From assembly GCF_014642835.1 (NCBI RefSeq), contig NZ_BMJA01000003.1, forward strand, positions 334,497 through 398,496: DNA of 64,000 bases. Direction: 5' to 3'. Each line of letters starts with the position of its first letter. Position 1 is the stretch's first letter. The translations under genes and the position numbers were made by a program. The stretch is from Dyella nitratireducens (lineage in GTDB: Bacteria > Pseudomonadota > Gammaproteobacteria > Xanthomonadales > Rhodanobacteraceae). Under the pieces are notes generated by a model that worked only from the letters and a program-made list of their open reading frames with translations, did not search any database and was not told the origin of the DNA. Positions 17,608-27,076 of this stretch are shown here, piece after piece.

Positions 17608-18468
17608 TCAAAACACCGGCGGCGGCAACGTCTGCGACGGCGGTGTCCGCACCAGGCCCAGCAAATCCTCGCTCAACATCGCCCCGTGCGTCACAAACAA
17701 ACCGTGCCCCGCCCCTTCATAAGTCCGTAAAACACTCCCCGGCAACAAATCCGCCGTGCGCCTTCCGTGCGACGCAAACGGCGCAATGCGGTCATGGGTA
17801 CCATGGATCACCAGCGACGGCAGATTGATCGCCGCGCCCATGTCACCGGTGAAATCCGTATCGGCAAAGGCGCGCACGCAGCCAATCATGGCGATGCGCG
17901 AAGCAGGTTCGGCAAGTGACTTGACCCAATCCACCACAGCACGGCTTGCGCCGCTGTCGTCGAACAGCTGATCGACGAACTGATCGATGTAGCTAAAGCG
18001 GTCGGCACGGATGCGCGTGCAAATATCGTCGAACTTGGCTTCGTCGGCGCCGTCGGGATTGTCCTTGCTCTTGGCCATGCCGGGCGTCACCGCGCTGACC
18101 AGGGCGAAACGCGTCACACGCTGGCCCAGGTGGCGGCTCATATAGCGCACAACTTCGGCGGCGCCCATCGCAAACCCCACCAGGGTTACATCGTGCAAGT
18201 CGAGGGTTTCCAGCAGTGCCTTGAGATCGTCGGCGAAGCGGTTGAAGTTGTAGCCGTCGGCGGGCTTGGACGATTTGCCGAAGCCGCGACGATCATAGGT
18301 AATCACGCGGCAGCCGCCGCTGGCCAGTGCAAACGCCTGCTCTTCCCACATCGCATGATCGAAGGGGTATCCATGCAGAAGCACGACGGGCGGGCCGTAG
18401 CCGATGTCTTCGTAATACAACTCGATCGGGCGCCCCAGACTATCCATTTCGACCTGCAACATGCTCAT
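17608..18468 (-). CDS. Alpha/beta hydrolase, haloperoxidase-like, nucleophile Ser replaced by Ala
   Basis: 286 residues from the ATG at 18468 (AGGAG Shine-Dalgarno, spacing about 7; the frame could extend to 18528 without support). Typical non-haem chloroperoxidase/esterase features: VVLLHGYPFDHAMWEEQ (oxyanion hole), VITYDRRGFGKSSKP, the acid Asp in IHGTHDRIAPF and the His in GAGHGLFVTHG. The nucleophile elbow, normally GFSMG, reads GFAMGAAEV: residue 100 is encoded by GCG at 18169-18171 instead of TCG. The fold is complete but the nucleophile is absent, so it is either catalytically inactive in the usual sense or works by another mechanism (as in cofactor-independent oxygenases of this fold). 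A sequencing error at one base is the simplest alternative. Confidence 0.85.
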   Translation of the reverse strand: MSMLQVEMDSLGRPIELYYEDIGYGPPVVLLHGYPFDHAMWEEQAFALASGGCRVITYDRRGFGKSSKPADGYNFNRFADDLKALLETLDLHDVTLVGFAMGAAEVVRYMSRHLGQRVTRFALVSAVTPGMAKSKDNPDGADEAKFDDICTRIRADRFSYIDQFVDQLFDDSGASRAVVDWVKSLAEPASRIAMIGCVRAFADTDFTGDMGAAINLPSLVIHGTHDRIAPFASHGRRTADLLPGSVLRTYEGAGHGLFVTHGAMLSEDLLGLVRTPPSQTLPPPVF

Positions 18469-19346
18469 GGGTTTCTCCTGCCTTCCGATGAAATTAACGT
18501 TTCGACCATGAAGAAGTCGTCGCCGCAAGCCACCCAGTCACCTACCTGCACGGCGTTTTCCATCAGCAGAAAAAACCGGTGATCAAGTCTTGCACCAGCT
18601 TTTGCGAACGAACCCCAAGGCCATACCAACAATGCTCGCGCTAGCCAGCAGCCGCGTCGTATGGATGCCAATTTCGTTCAACGCGGTAAGCCCCACGACC
18701 TGCACTACACCGACCAGCAGGCCAGGTCGCATCATTGGCATTGCTTGATGCAGCAGCCGGCGCATCGGCACCCCACACACTGCACGAGAGCAGTGCCTGC
18801 CATGCACATACAGGCAAGCAGACTGATAAAAATGTCTGGTGGGCTTTCCTGCAATTCCTTGGAACGAGAAAGCGCGCTTCATTCACTGCGATGCATGCGT
18901 ATCGCCACATGTGCTCTGCCCCTCGGCGCAGTCAATTCCGCGTGGGCCGAATTCCAGTCCAAATTTGCCTACGAAGGACACGGCATGTTTTATGTTTTAT
19001 GTTGTGTGCTTCGTGCGACGCGTTTGCAATGGATTTCCGCCTATACCGGAATGACGCGCGGGATAAGCAGCACCCAACGTGGCAATACCTCCAAGCCGTC
19101 ATGAACATCACTCAACCGTGCACTGCGCACCGTAAACGTCGCGTGCATGAAAAGTTGTTCAAGCATTCATACCGCGCGCGACAGTGGATTTTTTGCCTGC
19201 ACATCCGCGACGGTTCGTCTCACCGTCTTCACTTTGCCACATCGTTAGCTGTACGGAAGTTTGATCCCTCGCGCCCTAACCTCAAGCATAAGCACGGCAA
19301 TCATCGGCGAATCGTCGCCTTGCAGACTTTTTATGAGATCGATTGG
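18469..19346. other. Intergenic region upstream of the glycogen/trehalose operon
   Basis: About 880 bp without a convincing gene. A short minus-strand frame at 18583-18882 has a hydrophobic C-terminal half (GLLVGVVQVVGL...ASIVGMALGFV) and could be a small membrane protein or a remnant, but it has no clear ribosome-binding site. A half repeat of the CGTCATTCCGG family lies at 19031-19056. The glgA frame stays open upstream of its real start, but with non-protein-like composition. Confidence 0.4.
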
Positions 19347-20948
19347 ATGACTATTCCCAAACCCGTACACAGGACTTCCCACCTACACCGCCACCAGCAA
19401 CGCGAAGCCGGCACGTACCGGCGCAGATCCGAATTACCTGCCACCGAAGCACGCACCGATCACAACGGCGGCCGCGTGCTGTTCGTCACCACCGAGATGA
19501 CGGATTTTGTGAAGGCCGGCGGCCTCGGCGACGTTTCCGCCGCCCTGCCCCGCGCCGTGGCTAGGCATCACGATGTGCGTGTGCTGATACCGGGCTATCC
19601 GAACGTGCTTGCTGTGGTCGGCAAATCCATGCGCATGGTCGGCAAGACCCGCGGCTACCACAAGCTGCCGGCTTGCCAGATCGCCGAGGCGACGTTGAGC
19701 GACGGGCTGGGCGTGCTCGTGCTGTGCAACGCGGATTTGTATGAGCGTGAAGGTTCTCCCTATGCCGACGCGAGCGGTCATGGATGGGCGGACAACGATA
19801 TTCGCTTCGCCACGCTTTCCTATGCCGCCGCCGAGATCGCGCTGAAGCACGCGCATATGAGCTGGCAGCCGGATCTGCTGCATCTGAACGACTGGCCGTG
19901 CGCGCTGGCCACCCATTATCTGGATGGCGAAAGCGAGGCCGTGCCGACCGTTTTGACCATTCACAACCTGGCCTATCAGGGTGTGTTTCCCGCATCCGCC
20001 GCAGCGCACATCGGCTTGTCGGCACGCCGCCGCATCGACCACGATCGCCACGGGCGCATCTCGTTTCTGCATGAAGGCATCGCGAAGGCCACTTATCTCT
20101 CCACCGTCAGCGAGTGCTACGCCAAGCAGATCACCGAGCCACCCTGCGGTTGCGGGCTGGATGTGTTGCTGCGCAAACGCGCGTCGGAAGGCCGACTGAC
20201 CGGCATCGTCAACGGCATCGACCACAGTTGGGATCCGCAACATGATCCGGCGCTGCGCATACCCTTCGCCATCGGCGAGTGGGACAAGCGGCACGAGAAT
20301 ACGCAACAGTTGCGCGACGAGCTTGGCCTGCGGCAGCAGGACGGCCCGCTGTTCGCGGTGATCTCGCGCATGGTGCAGCAAAAAGGCGTGGACCTGATCT
20401 ACGAGGCGGCACCGCAAATCATTGCCGCCGGCGGCCAGCTCGCGCTGATCGGCCGTGGCGACCCGGCCATCGAACACAGCATCGCGCGCTTGCCACGCCG
20501 TTTTCCAGGCCGCGTCGTGGCGCATATCGGTTTTGAGGAAGGACTGGCGCGGCGCATGTTCGCCGGCGCGGATTTCCTGCTGATGCCGTCGCGTTACGAG
20601 CCTTGCGGCCTGAGCCAGATGTACGCGCAGGCATACGGCTGCCTGCCTGTTGCGCATGCAACGGGCGGCCTCATCGATACCATCGAAGATGGCATCACCG
20701 GTTTGTTGTTTCGCGATGCCACCGTGTCGGAACTTCGCCGTTGCCTGCAGCGTGCGTTCCGTGTCTTCGCTGAGCCGCTGCTGCTCAACGCCATGCGCGG
20801 CGCCGCCATGCTCGAAAAACACGGCTGGGATGTTCCGGGCCGGCAATACGCGACGCTGTACAGCCGCATCTTGCTCAAACGCCCGTCCGACCCCTCCGCG
20901 CAATCCGCACCACCTGTGCGGGAAAAGGATGTGTATGCCCATCTTTAA
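19347..20948 (+). CDS. glgA: Glycogen synthase (GT5)
   Basis: 533 residues from the ATG at 19347. Adds alpha-1,4-glucosyl units from a nucleotide-glucose to growing glycogen. The N-terminal GT5 domain begins with RVLFVTTEMTDFVKAGGLGDV, where KAGGL (56-60) is the usual KxGGL nucleotide-sugar-binding motif. LTIHNLAYQGVFP, GIVNGIDHSWDP, VISRMVQQKGVDLI and the C-terminal FLLMPSRYEPCGLSQMYAQAYG with TGGLIDT are family landmarks. About 40 poorly conserved residues precede the domain; no better start exists. It is first in a same-strand series of seven genes. No glgC is in the window. Confidence 0.92.
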   Translation: MTIPKPVHRTSHLHRHQQREAGTYRRRSELPATEARTDHNGGRVLFVTTEMTDFVKAGGLGDVSAALPRAVARHHDVRVLIPGYPNVLAVVGKSMRMVGKTRGYHKLPACQIAEATLSDGLGVLVLCNADLYEREGSPYADASGHGWADNDIRFATLSYAAAEIALKHAHMSWQPDLLHLNDWPCALATHYLDGESEAVPTVLTIHNLAYQGVFPASAAAHIGLSARRRIDHDRHGRISFLHEGIAKATYLSTVSECYAKQITEPPCGCGLDVLLRKRASEGRLTGIVNGIDHSWDPQHDPALRIPFAIGEWDKRHENTQQLRDELGLRQQDGPLFAVISRMVQQKGVDLIYEAAPQIIAAGGQLALIGRGDPAIEHSIARLPRRFPGRVVAHIGFEEGLARRMFAGADFLLMPSRYEPCGLSQMYAQAYGCLPVAHATGGLIDTIEDGITGLLFRDATVSELRRCLQRAFRVFAEPLLLNAMRGAAMLEKHGWDVPGRQYATLYSRILLKRPSDPSAQSAPPVREKDVYAHL

Positions 20949-21020
20949 TCAAGCAAGCACAACGATCAGCGCTTTGGCAGAACTCTCCTTTCCGGCTGCG
21001 TTCGAGTCGATGATGCACCG

Positions 21021-23276
21021 ATGCCAGGCGGACTCTCCGAAGGCCACAGCGTGAGGGCCGAGACCGGTATGGCCGTGGCGCCGGCGACAAGCGTTGCCGC
21101 ATGCATTCCCACCGAGGTGCTGCACGCCTTGGATGAAGGACGTTGCGGCACACCGTTCGAATGGCTCGGTCCGCACCGGCATGGCGATGATTGGTACGTC
21201 GCCACGGTGGCGCACGGCGCTGCCGCGGTGGAACTCGTGCTGCTACGCGATGGCGAAACCTGGCCGGCGCAGCGTTTCGCCGAAGGTGTATTCATCGCCA
21301 CGCTTCCGCACAAACCGGAAAACTATCGGCTACGCATCCAGCGGCCGGCCGGCAAGGAAGTGATCGGCGATCCCTACGCTTTCGCTCCCTTGCTGACCGA
21401 AGGCACGCTGCGCGCGTTCTGTACCGGCGAATTGCGCCATCCGGGCGACCTTCTCGGGGCACACGTCGTGCACATCAACGATGTGAGCGGCGTGCATTTC
21501 TCAGTGTGGGCACCCAATGCGCAGCGTGTGTCGGTGGTGGGCGACTTCAATCAATGGGATGGCCGCCGCCATGTGATGCGCCGGCACGATCACGAAGGAC
21601 TGTGGGAGATTTTCATTCCCGGCGTGAAAGCCGGCGCGCTCTACAAGTTCGAACTGCTCGACCACAACCAGCACCTGCTGCCTCTGAAAGCCGATCCGTT
21701 TGCGCGGCAGACCGAGCTGCCGCCCGCCACGGCTTCCATGGTGGCCGCGCCCTTGTCGATCACCTGGCACGATGCCTCATGGATGGCGCATCGCGCCTCG
21801 GTGGATCACGAGCGCACGCCGATCTCCATCTACGAAGTACACGCCACCTCATGGCAATGGGACAAATCAGGCCAGCCGCTTGACTGGCACGCCCTTGCGA
21901 CGCAGTTGATTCCCTACGTGCAGGCGCAGGGCTTTACGCATATCGAACTGATGCCGGTTACCGAATATCCGTTCGGTGGCTCGTGGGGCTACCAACCCAT
22001 CGCCATGTATGCGCCCACGGCGCGCCTGGGTAGCCCGGATGCGTTCGCCCGCTTCGTGGATTCCTGCCACGTCGCCGGTATTGGCGTGATCGTCGACTGG
22101 GTGAGCGCGCACTTTCCTTCCGATGAACATGGCTTGCGCGACTTCGACGGCACCAAGCTGTACGAGCATCGCGATCCGCGCGAAGGCGTACACCAGGACT
22201 GGGACACGCTGATCTATAACTACGGCCGTCACGAAGTGCACCAGTACCTGCTCGGCAGTGCCTTGCACTGGATGCGCCACTACCACATGGATGGCCTGCG
22301 CGTGGATGCCGTGGCCAGCATGCTGTACCGCGACTACAGCCGCCCGGAAGGCGAATGGATCCCCAACAAACATGGTGGGCGCGAGAACCTGGAAGCCATT
22401 GCATTCCTGCAGGCACTCAACGAAACCGTCGCGCGCGAACAGAGCGGCGTACTGGTGATTGCAGAAGAATCCACGGCATGGCCCGGCGTCACGCGCCATG
22501 TCCATGAAGGCGGCCTGGGGTTCAGCTACAAGTGGAACATGGGCTGGATGCACGACAGCCTGGAGTACATGAAGCGTGATCCGCTGTATCGCCGCTATCA
22601 CCATCACGATCTTACCTTCAGCCTGGTCTACGCCTGGTCGGAGAAGTTCCTGCTGCCGCTCTCGCACGACGAAGTGGTGCATGGCAAGGGTTCGCTGATC
22701 GCACGCATGCCGGGCGATCGCTGGCGCCGGTTTGCCAATCTGCGTGCGTATTTCGGCTTCATGTGGACGCATCCAGGCAAGAAGCTCTTGTTCATGGGCG
22801 GCGAATTCGCACAAGACCGCGAATGGCATCACGACCGTCCGCTGGACTGGCATCTGCTGGATGATCCGCTGCATCGCGGTGTGCAGCAGCTGGTGGCCGA
22901 TCTCAACAGCCTGCTCGTGCATGAGCCAGCCCTGCATCGCTGCGATCACGAGCCGGAAGGCTTCCAATGGGTGATCGGCGACGATACGCATGCCTCGGTC
23001 TATGCGTATCTGCGTTTCGGCGGCGAAGGTGTTCCGCCCATTCTGGCGGTGTGCAACTTCACGCCGGAAGTGCGCCGGAATTACCGCATCGGCGTGCCCG
23101 AAGGCGGCATGTGGCGCGAGCTGTGCAATACCGATAGCAACCATTACGGCGGCTCGAACGTAGGCAACGGCGGGCTGATTCATGCCGATTCGCAAGGCTG
23201 CCGTGGCATGCCGTGTTCGTTGAATCTGGTGTTGCCGCCGCTGGCGACACTGATTTTGCGGCCGGAGAGGAGCTGA
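21021..23276 (+). CDS. glgB: 1,4-alpha-glucan branching enzyme (GH13_9)
   Basis: 751 residues. Makes alpha-1,6 branches in glycogen. Order: N-terminal GlgB N-domain, CBM48 ([24 protein letters not shown]), the GH13 barrel and an all-beta C-terminal domain. Catalytic regions visible: [12 protein letters not shown] (nucleophile Asp), VLVIAEES (acid Glu) and [13 protein letters not shown] (transition-state Asp). ATG at 21021 is annotated; the in-frame GTG at 21051 with GAAGG upstream is a reasonable alternative start. It follows glgA by 72 bp and nearly abuts treZ. Confidence 0.95.
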   Translation: MPGGLSEGHSVRAETGMAVAPATSVAACIPTEVLHALDEGRCGTPFEWLGPHRHGDDWYVATVAHGAAAVELVLLRDGETWPAQRFAEGVFIATLPHKPENYRLRIQRPAGKEVIGDPYAFAPLLTEGTLRAFCTGELRHPGDLLGAHVVHINDVSGVHFSVWAPNAQRVSVVGDFNQWDGRRHVMRRHDHEGLWEIFIPGVKAGALYKFELLDHNQHLLPLKADPFARQTELPPATASMVAAPLSITWHDASWMAHRASVDHERTPISIYEVHATSWQWDKSGQPLDWHALATQLIPYVQAQGFTHIELMPVTEYPFGGSWGYQPIAMYAPTARLGSPDAFARFVDSCHVAGIGVIVDWVSAHFPSDEHGLRDFDGTKLYEHRDPREGVHQDWDTLIYNYGRHEVHQYLLGSALHWMRHYHMDGLRVDAVASMLYRDYSRPEGEWIPNKHGGRENLEAIAFLQALNETVAREQSGVLVIAEESTAWPGVTRHVHEGGLGFSYKWNMGWMHDSLEYMKRDPLYRRYHHHDLTFSLVYAWSEKFLLPLSHDEVVHGKGSLIARMPGDRWRRFANLRAYFGFMWTHPGKKLLFMGGEFAQDREWHHDRPLDWHLLDDPLHRGVQQLVADLNSLLVHEPALHRCDHEPEGFQWVIGDDTHASVYAYLRFGGEGVPPILAVCNFTPEVRRNYRIGVPEGGMWRELCNTDSNHYGGSNVGNGGLIHADSQGCRGMPCSLNLVLPPLATLILRPERS

Positions 23277-23277
23277 G

Positions 23278-25089
23278 GTGCAGTTCAACCCCGTCACCCG
23301 TAAATCGCCCGCCACCGCCTGCCATGACTGCACCTACGGTGCGCAGACACTCAACGACGGCACCACGCGCTTTCGTGTATGGGCGCCCCGCGCCGAACGT
23401 GTCGACCTGGTCATTGACGATCTCAACGTTCCGATGGAACGCGATGCCGAGGGCAACCACTCGCTGTTGATCGAAGTCGATCCGGATACGCGCTATCTCT
23501 TCCGCATCGGCGATCGCCAGGTGCCAGACCCTGCATCCCGCGCCCAGCCTGGCGGCGTGCTCGGTGCAAGCATGGTGGTCGACCCGTATGACTACGTCTG
23601 GAAGTGCAATGACTGGAACGGCATACCGTGGCATCACGCAGCCATCTGCGAACTGCACGTGGGCGTGATGGGTGGTTTCGATGGTGTGTGCCAGGCGTTG
23701 TCCCGCTTGGCGGGCTGCGGCTACACGGCCATCGAGTTGATGCCGATCGCTTCGTTCCAGGGCGATCGCAACTGGGGCTATGACGGTGTGTTGCCGTACG
23801 CGCCGGATGCATCCTACGGCACAATCGCCTCGCTCAAGGCGATGATCGATGAAGCGCATCGGCTGGGCGTGGCCGTGATCCTCGACGTGGTCTACAACCA
23901 TTTCGGCCCGGTCGGCAACGAGCTGCCGAGCTACGCGCCGGAATTCTTCCGCGACGACGTGCACACGCCATGGGGTGCAGCCATCGATTTCCGCCAGCCG
24001 CAAGTGGCGCGCTACTTCATCGACAACGCGCTGATGTGGATCAACGAATACCGCTTCGATGGCCTGCGCCTGGATGCCGTGCACGCCATCCAGCCCCAAA
24101 CCTTTCTGGAAGAACTGGGCGCCGCCGTCCGTCGCGCCTGCTTGCCGCACGGACGGGAGGTGTGGCTGATTCTGGAAAACGAACACAATGCCGCAAGCTT
24201 GTTGCGCGGCGACTACAACGCACAGTGGAACGACGACGCGCACAACGCGCTGCATGTGCTGCTCACCGGCGAGCACGAAGGTTATTACGCCGACTTCGCC
24301 AAGCATCCCACCCATGATTTGGCCAAGGTCTTGTCGGAAGGCTTCGTGTTCCAGGGCCAGCTCGATCGCCGTGGCATCGCGCGCGGCGAACCCAGCCAGG
24401 ATCTGCCGCCCACCTCGTTCGCGCTGTTCTTGCAGAACCATGACCAGATCGGCAACCGCCCGCTGGGCGAACGGCTGACTTGCCTGGCGAATGACGCGGA
24501 TCTGCGCGCGGCCATGGTGCTGGTGGCGCTCAGCCCGATGATCCCGCTGTTTTTCATGGGCGAGGAATGGGGTTGCCGCACGCCGTTCTATTACTTCACC
24601 GATTACGAAGGTGAACTCGCGCAGAAAGTGCGCGAAGGCCGGCGCGAGGAGTTCGCGCATTTCTCAGGCTTCACCGATCCGGAACGGTGCGAACGCATTC
24701 CCGACCCCAATGCACTCGACACCTACGCCGCGTCCATACCGCGCGTGGAAGACAGCATGCTGGCACTGGCGTGGAAGCGCTGGTTCGCCGGCCTCCTGCA
24801 ATTGCGCAAGCGCTATCTGGCCGATCGCCTGGCCGCGCGTTGCGCGCTCGGTTGCGACGTGCTGGGTGAAAAAGCGCTCTATGCGCGCTGGCGGCTGAGC
24901 GACGGCCACCATTGGGAAATCGCCTTGAATCTGTCGAATCGCGATGTCTCGCTGCCGCGCGACTCGGCTACCAAGGTGTTGTGGATCGAGCCACAGGGCG
25001 CGATGGATGCGCTCGACCACGGCACACTCGCCGCGCATAGCGCGGTCGTCATGGTGAGGGAGCTTGAAGGTGAGCGATTCATCGCTTGA
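23278..25089 (+). CDS. treZ: Malto-oligosyltrehalose trehalohydrolase (GH13_10)
   Basis: 603 residues. Releases trehalose from maltooligosyltrehalose made by TreY. GTG start 1 nt after the glgB stop with AGGAG just upstream. An N-terminal CBM48-like domain (TRFRVWAPRAERVDLVIDD) is followed by the GH13 barrel: VILDVVYNHFGPVGN, DGLRLDAVHAI (nucleophile), WLILENEHN (acid in the TreZ-typical ENEHN form) and LFLQNHDQIGNRP. The C-terminal part carries MGEEWGCRTPFYYFTDYEGELA, diagnostic of TreZ over GlgB. It overlaps malQ by about 20 nt. Confidence 0.95.
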   Translation: MQFNPVTRKSPATACHDCTYGAQTLNDGTTRFRVWAPRAERVDLVIDDLNVPMERDAEGNHSLLIEVDPDTRYLFRIGDRQVPDPASRAQPGGVLGASMVVDPYDYVWKCNDWNGIPWHHAAICELHVGVMGGFDGVCQALSRLAGCGYTAIELMPIASFQGDRNWGYDGVLPYAPDASYGTIASLKAMIDEAHRLGVAVILDVVYNHFGPVGNELPSYAPEFFRDDVHTPWGAAIDFRQPQVARYFIDNALMWINEYRFDGLRLDAVHAIQPQTFLEELGAAVRRACLPHGREVWLILENEHNAASLLRGDYNAQWNDDAHNALHVLLTGEHEGYYADFAKHPTHDLAKVLSEGFVFQGQLDRRGIARGEPSQDLPPTSFALFLQNHDQIGNRPLGERLTCLANDADLRAAMVLVALSPMIPLFFMGEEWGCRTPFYYFTDYEGELAQKVREGRREEFAHFSGFTDPERCERIPDPNALDTYAASIPRVEDSMLALAWKRWFAGLLQLRKRYLADRLAARCALGCDVLGEKALYARWRLSDGHHWEIALNLSNRDVSLPRDSATKVLWIEPQGAMDALDHGTLAAHSAVVMVRELEGERFIA

Positions 25090-27076
25090 AACCCTGGCGC
25101 ATGCCGCCGGCATCGGCACTCGTTGGACGGATGCCTACGGGCAGGCTCGATCCCTGTCGAACGACACCCTGCATGGCCTGCTCGATGCGATGCAATGGCC
25201 TTCCCACGATGCGGCAAGCCGTGAAACGAGCCGAAAGTTGATCGAGGAACGCGCCAACAGCGTACCTGCACTTATCACCGCCGACGTGGATGAGGTGTTC
25301 GACTTGCCGCAAGCGGTACGCCATGCGGCCTCCATCACCGCTTGCGACGAAGCGGGCGAGGAGCACGCGCTGGTGATGCTTGGCGATGGCAAATGCCGCG
25401 CGCCCGCACGCCATGGCTATTACCAGCTCGGCATCGGACCGAATCAGCTGGTGTTGGCGGTAGCGCCGCGGCGTTGCTTCGGCATCGGCGATGCATTGGG
25501 CATGCAAAAACATCGAGCCTGGGGTCTTGGCGCGCAGGTTTATTCGTTGCGTCATTCCGCCGACGGCGGTGTGGGCGACAGCCTTGCCGTGGCGCAACTG
25601 GCCGACACCATCGGCCATGCCGGTGGCGATGCGTTGGCGCTCAGTCCCGTGCATGCGATGAGTCCCATCCGCACACACAGCAGCCCGTATTCGCCATCGC
25701 ATCGCGGCTTTCTCAACTGGCTACATGCCGACGCCACGCAGGTGCTGGGTGCATCGGCCCTGCAAGATGCCATCCGGCAAAGCGATATCGCATCGATGTG
25801 GCAACAGGCGCAACAAAACACACGGGTCGACTGGCCACAAGCATACGCCTTGCGTCGGCATGTCTTTGGCTTGCTGCATAGGCAGCTCCCTCGCGCGCCA
25901 CAGAGCCTGCGCGATGATCTGGCACGTTTCACGGCACAAGGTGGCGATATGCTGCGCCAGCACGCGCTGCTCGCAGCACGGCAAGCCGAGGCGGCATCGC
26001 GAAGTGAATCCACCGCATGGAAGCAATGGAAAGAGGATTGGCGCGATGAAGCCGTTACGCGCCACTTTGCGCAAACGCATGCAGCTGGCGTGGATTTCGA
26101 GATCTTTTTGCAATGGCTTGCTGCGCGCAGCTGGGACAAGACCTGTGCGCTGGCATACACCGCCGGGCAGCGCATCGGCTTGATCTGGGATCTTGCCGTC
26201 GGTTTCGAAGCCGGCGGCAGTGAAGCATGGGCATGGCGCGAACACGTGCTGGACGGGCTGGAACTGGGCGCGCCGCCCGATGCGTTCAATCCCGATGGGC
26301 AGCGCTGGGGCGTTACCTCTTATTCGCCATGGGGATTGAAAACCAGCGGCTTCCGCCCCTTCATCGAACTGCTGCGCGCAAACATGGCACGCGGCGGCGG
26401 CATCCGCATGGATCACATCATCGGCTTCCAGCATCTATGGGTGTTGCCGGAAGGCGGGTCCGCTACCGAAGGCGGCTATATCCGCCAGCCGCTGCAGGAT
26501 CTGCTGCGCATGACGGCACTGGAATCCTGGCGGCACCGCTGCATCGTGATCGGCGAAGATCTGGGCACGGTGCCCGAAGGTTTGCGCGATGTGCTCGCGG
26601 CCCGCGGGGTGTTGGGCATGGATGTGCTGTTGTTCACGCGTGACGAAAATGGGGATTTCCTGTCGCCGAAGTCATGGCGCAAGAATGCGGTGGCGATGAC
26701 GACGACACATGATTTGCCGCCGCTGGCAGGGTGGCGGGAAGGTGTGGACATTACGGAGCTTGCGAAGGTGCATCGGTGGGGCGGCGATGAACTTCGTCAA
26801 CGCATGCAGATGCGTGAACAAGATATCGCACGCTTGGATGTTGCCATGGGAGGGGCGTGGCATACGCGCTATGTCGACTATCTCGCCCAAACACCGTCGC
26901 CCTTGCTGCTCATTCCCCTCGAAGACGCCCTCGCCCGCAAGGAACAACCCAATCTCCCCGGCACTATCGACAGCCATCCCAACTGGCAGCACCGTTTGCC
27001 GGAAAACGCCGTCGAAACACTGCAACCCGTGTTGCTATCCATCGACAACAGCCTGAAGCAGGCAATGCCCGCATGA
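25070..27076 (+). CDS. malQ: 4-alpha-glucanotransferase (GH77, amylomaltase)
   Basis: 668 residues. Transfers maltooligosyl segments between glucans. The GH77 hallmarks are present: SPYSPSHRGFLNWLHAD, GIRMDHIIGF (nucleophile Asp), CIVIGEDLGTVPEGLRDVL (acid Glu) and TTTHDLPPLAGW. GTG at 25070 is preferred over TTG at 25064, because GGAG lies 7 nt before it. It overlaps treZ by 20 nt and its stop overlaps the treY start (ATGA), so translation is probably coupled. The role here is likely recycling of short maltodextrins for TreY and GlgB. Confidence 0.93.
   Translation: MSDSSLETLAHAAGIGTRWTDAYGQARSLSNDTLHGLLDAMQWPSHDAASRETSRKLIEERANSVPALITADVDEVFDLPQAVRHAASITACDEAGEEHALVMLGDGKCRAPARHGYYQLGIGPNQLVLAVAPRRCFGIGDALGMQKHRAWGLGAQVYSLRHSADGGVGDSLAVAQLADTIGHAGGDALALSPVHAMSPIRTHSSPYSPSHRGFLNWLHADATQVLGASALQDAIRQSDIASMWQQAQQNTRVDWPQAYALRRHVFGLLHRQLPRAPQSLRDDLARFTAQGGDMLRQHALLAARQAEAASRSESTAWKQWKEDWRDEAVTRHFAQTHAAGVDFEIFLQWLAARSWDKTCALAYTAGQRIGLIWDLAVGFEAGGSEAWAWREHVLDGLELGAPPDAFNPDGQRWGVTSYSPWGLKTSGFRPFIELLRANMARGGGIRMDHIIGFQHLWVLPEGGSATEGGYIRQPLQDLLRMTALESWRHRCIVIGEDLGTVPEGLRDVLAARGVLGMDVLLFTRDENGDFLSPKSWRKNAVAMTTTHDLPPLAGWREGVDITELAKVHRWGGDELRQRMQMREQDIARLDVAMGGAWHTRYVDYLAQTPSPLLLIPLEDALARKEQPNLPGTIDSHPNWQHRLPENAVETLQPVLLSIDNSLKQAMPA

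Noticed and set aside
18583-18882. Possible 52-99 residue membrane protein on the minus strand
   Set aside because: A hydrophobic stretch is present, but there is no ribosome-binding site, no recognisable family and atypical composition; described only within the intergenic entry.
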